From Nitrosopumilaceae archaeon (GTDB taxonomy: Archaea; Thermoproteota; Nitrososphaeria; Nitrososphaerales; Nitrosopumilaceae), in contig JAHRAP010000085.1 of NCBI GenBank assembly GCA_020027255.1, positions 1-6,535 on the forward strand: a DNA stretch of 6,535 nt, given 5' to 3'. Below the pieces are notes generated by a model. It did not search any database. It saw only the letters and a program-made list of their open reading frames with translations, and was not told where the DNA came from. This document shows, in pieces, positions 5,998-6,535 of the stretch (positions are counted from its first letter, which is position 1; every line of letters starts with the position of its first letter). The position numbers were made by a program, and so were the translations under genes.

Positions 5998-6238
5998 TGT
6001 GCAAATAATCTATGACGCACTTGATAAAACACATGCCATTTTTAATTCTGTTGATATAGATAATAAATACCACCCAGAACATGCAACCAAAACTAACATT
6101 ACACTTGTTAATGATATTATGAATATCACTATCAATTCTTCACACATTCAACATGTACGCGCAAATCTAAATTCTATACTTCGCCTCATGCAAGCAAGTT
6201 TTGATTCTTTAGAATCGATAAAAATATATGAAAAATAA
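5975..6238 (+). CDS. pcc1: KEOPS complex subunit Pcc1-like protein
   Basis: The small protein (87 residues from ATG 5975) fits the Pcc1/CTAG family of the KEOPS complex, in which a Pcc1 dimer joins Kae1 units for the t6A modification of tRNA. The family shape is visible: a first strand (NVQIIYD), a helix ending at DIDN (27-30), a proline in NKYHPEH, alternating strands (NITLVND, MNITINS) and the C-terminal helix RANLNSILRLMQASFDSLE (62-80), which matches the conserved Pcc1 RxxxNSxLR helix. The start is uncertain: TTG at 5966, ATG at 5975 (overlapping rpl37ae by 23 bp) and GTG at 5999 (no overlap) are all in frame, none with a good Shine-Dalgarno. The ATG leaves a few residues before the first strand, as in relatives. 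The place between rpl37ae and prefoldin beta is the usual archaeal one and supports the call. Confidence 0.82.
   Translation: MLTTLNFNVQIIYDALDKTHAIFNSVDIDNKYHPEHATKTNITLVNDIMNITINSSHIQHVRANLNSILRLMQASFDSLESIKIYEK
6220..6229 (+). promoter_or_regulatory. possible TATA-like element before prefoldin beta
   Basis: AAAAATATAT near the end of pcc1 lies 20 to 23 bases before the two possible prefoldin ATGs, a distance that would fit a leaderless transcript, and those ATGs have no Shine-Dalgarno. AT-rich words like this are frequent here, so this is a weak call. Confidence 0.2.
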
Positions 6239-6249
6239 TAACTATTCAA

Positions 6250-6489
6250 ATGATGTCGTCAGGTAAACAAATTCCTCCATGGTTACAAGAACAAATAATG
6301 AAGTTACAACAATCACAACAAAACTTGCAATCCATAATGACACAAAAACAACAATTAGAATTGGAACAGATAGAATCTGATAAAGCTTTAGATGAAATAA
6401 AAAATACTAACAACGACGAAATTGTTTATAAATTTGCAGGTTCTATACTGATCAAATCTAATAAAAAAGATTTCGTCGTTAGAAATTAA
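6250..6489 (+). CDS. pfdB: prefoldin subunit beta, short form lacking the C-terminal helix
   Basis: The 79-residue product begins like prefoldin beta: PPWLQEQIMKLQQSQQNLQ (9-27) starts a long heptad-bearing helix running to about residue 51, followed by the beta-hairpin segment NDEIVYKFAGSILIKSNKKD (55-74). It then ends after five more residues at TAA (6487-6489). Family members usually have about 110-130 residues, with a second long helix that packs against the first to form a tentacle for unfolded substrates; that helix is missing. Removing one base from the A6 run at 6463-6468 would give KKISSLEINLK, which resembles the start of the missing helix, but this frame stops at 6497. The start may be ATG 6250 or the next codon, ATG 6253. 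It follows pcc1 by 11 bp. A genuine short gene, a decayed gene and a sequence or assembly error near the end are all possible. Confidence 0.82.
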   Translation: MMSSGKQIPPWLQEQIMKLQQSQQNLQSIMTQKQQLELEQIESDKALDEIKNTNNDEIVYKFAGSILIKSNKKDFVVRN

Positions 6490-6513
6490 TTTGAAATGAT
6501 AATTATATAGTAA

Positions 6514-6519
6514 TTTTTT
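6514..6519 (+). terminator. T6 tract, probable end of the exosome operon transcript
   Basis: Six consecutive T residues lie 25 bases after the prefoldin stop. Archaeal polymerase can stop at short T-rich tracts without a hairpin, so this could end the operon transcript. A palindrome follows rather than precedes the T tract, so it is not a bacterial-style hairpin terminator. Confidence 0.4.
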
Positions 6520-6521
6520 AT

Positions 6522-6535
6522 CGCATCTAGATGCG
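6522..6535. repeat. 14-bp perfect palindrome at the window edge
   Basis: CGCATCTAGATGCG equals its own reverse complement. It touches the right edge, so it may be part of a longer inverted repeat. Its outer four bases on each side are richer in G and C than the surrounding DNA. It could be a protein-binding site, part of a terminator facing the next gene, or a feature of a sequence end. Confidence 0.6.

Noticed and set aside
1..6535. tRNA, rRNA, CRISPR array, transposase, attachment sites or a new defence-type gene cluster
   Set aside because: Nearly all bases are taken by recognised conserved genes with gaps of at most 81 bp; no cloverleaf, spaced repeats or mobile-element genes were seen.

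Overview
This AT-rich window looks archaeal, most likely Thaumarchaeota/Nitrososphaerota. The evidence is a set of archaeal information-processing genes: RNA polymerase subunit D, eL18, uL13, uS9, SBDS/Sdo1, exosome Rrp4-Rrp41-Rrp42, eL43, a Pcc1-like KEOPS subunit and prefoldin beta. The phylum call rests on remembered sequence flavour of Pcc1 and prefoldin and on gene order, so it is moderately confident.

Layout. Bases 1-162 are the last 53 codons of a bacterial-type leuD (+ strand; leucine synthesis). Its end overlaps by 23 bp, tail to tail, the end of a sugar-phosphate nucleotidyltransferase gene on the - strand. That gene is the last of a - strand operon read from about 2775 down to 140: rpoD, rpl18e, rplM, rpsI, nucleotidyltransferase. 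An 82-bp divergent promoter region (2776-2856) separates it from a + strand operon: SBDS, rrp4, rrp41, rrp42, rpl37Ae, pcc1, prefoldin beta, ending near a T6 tract and a 14-bp perfect palindrome at the right edge.

How the genes work together. The left operon supplies polymerase and ribosome parts. The right operon is the known archaeal exosome superoperon: RNA 3'-end processing and decay (Rrp4/41/42), ribosome maturation (SBDS), a large-subunit protein, tRNA t6A modification (Pcc1) and chaperoning (prefoldin). Genes are packed with ATGA junctions, short overlaps and gaps of a few bases. Several starts are TTG. First genes appear leaderless, while some internal genes carry GGTGA/GTGAT Shine-Dalgarno sequences.

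No new defence, mobile or otherwise undescribed system is visible. The points worth a second look are the short prefoldin beta lacking its C-terminal helix, the nucleotidyltransferase attached to the ribosomal operon with an altered nucleotide-binding loop, the terminal palindrome, the convergent gene overlap and the start-codon pattern. No stretch over 300 bases lacks a gene; no tRNA, rRNA, CRISPR or insertion sequence was seen.
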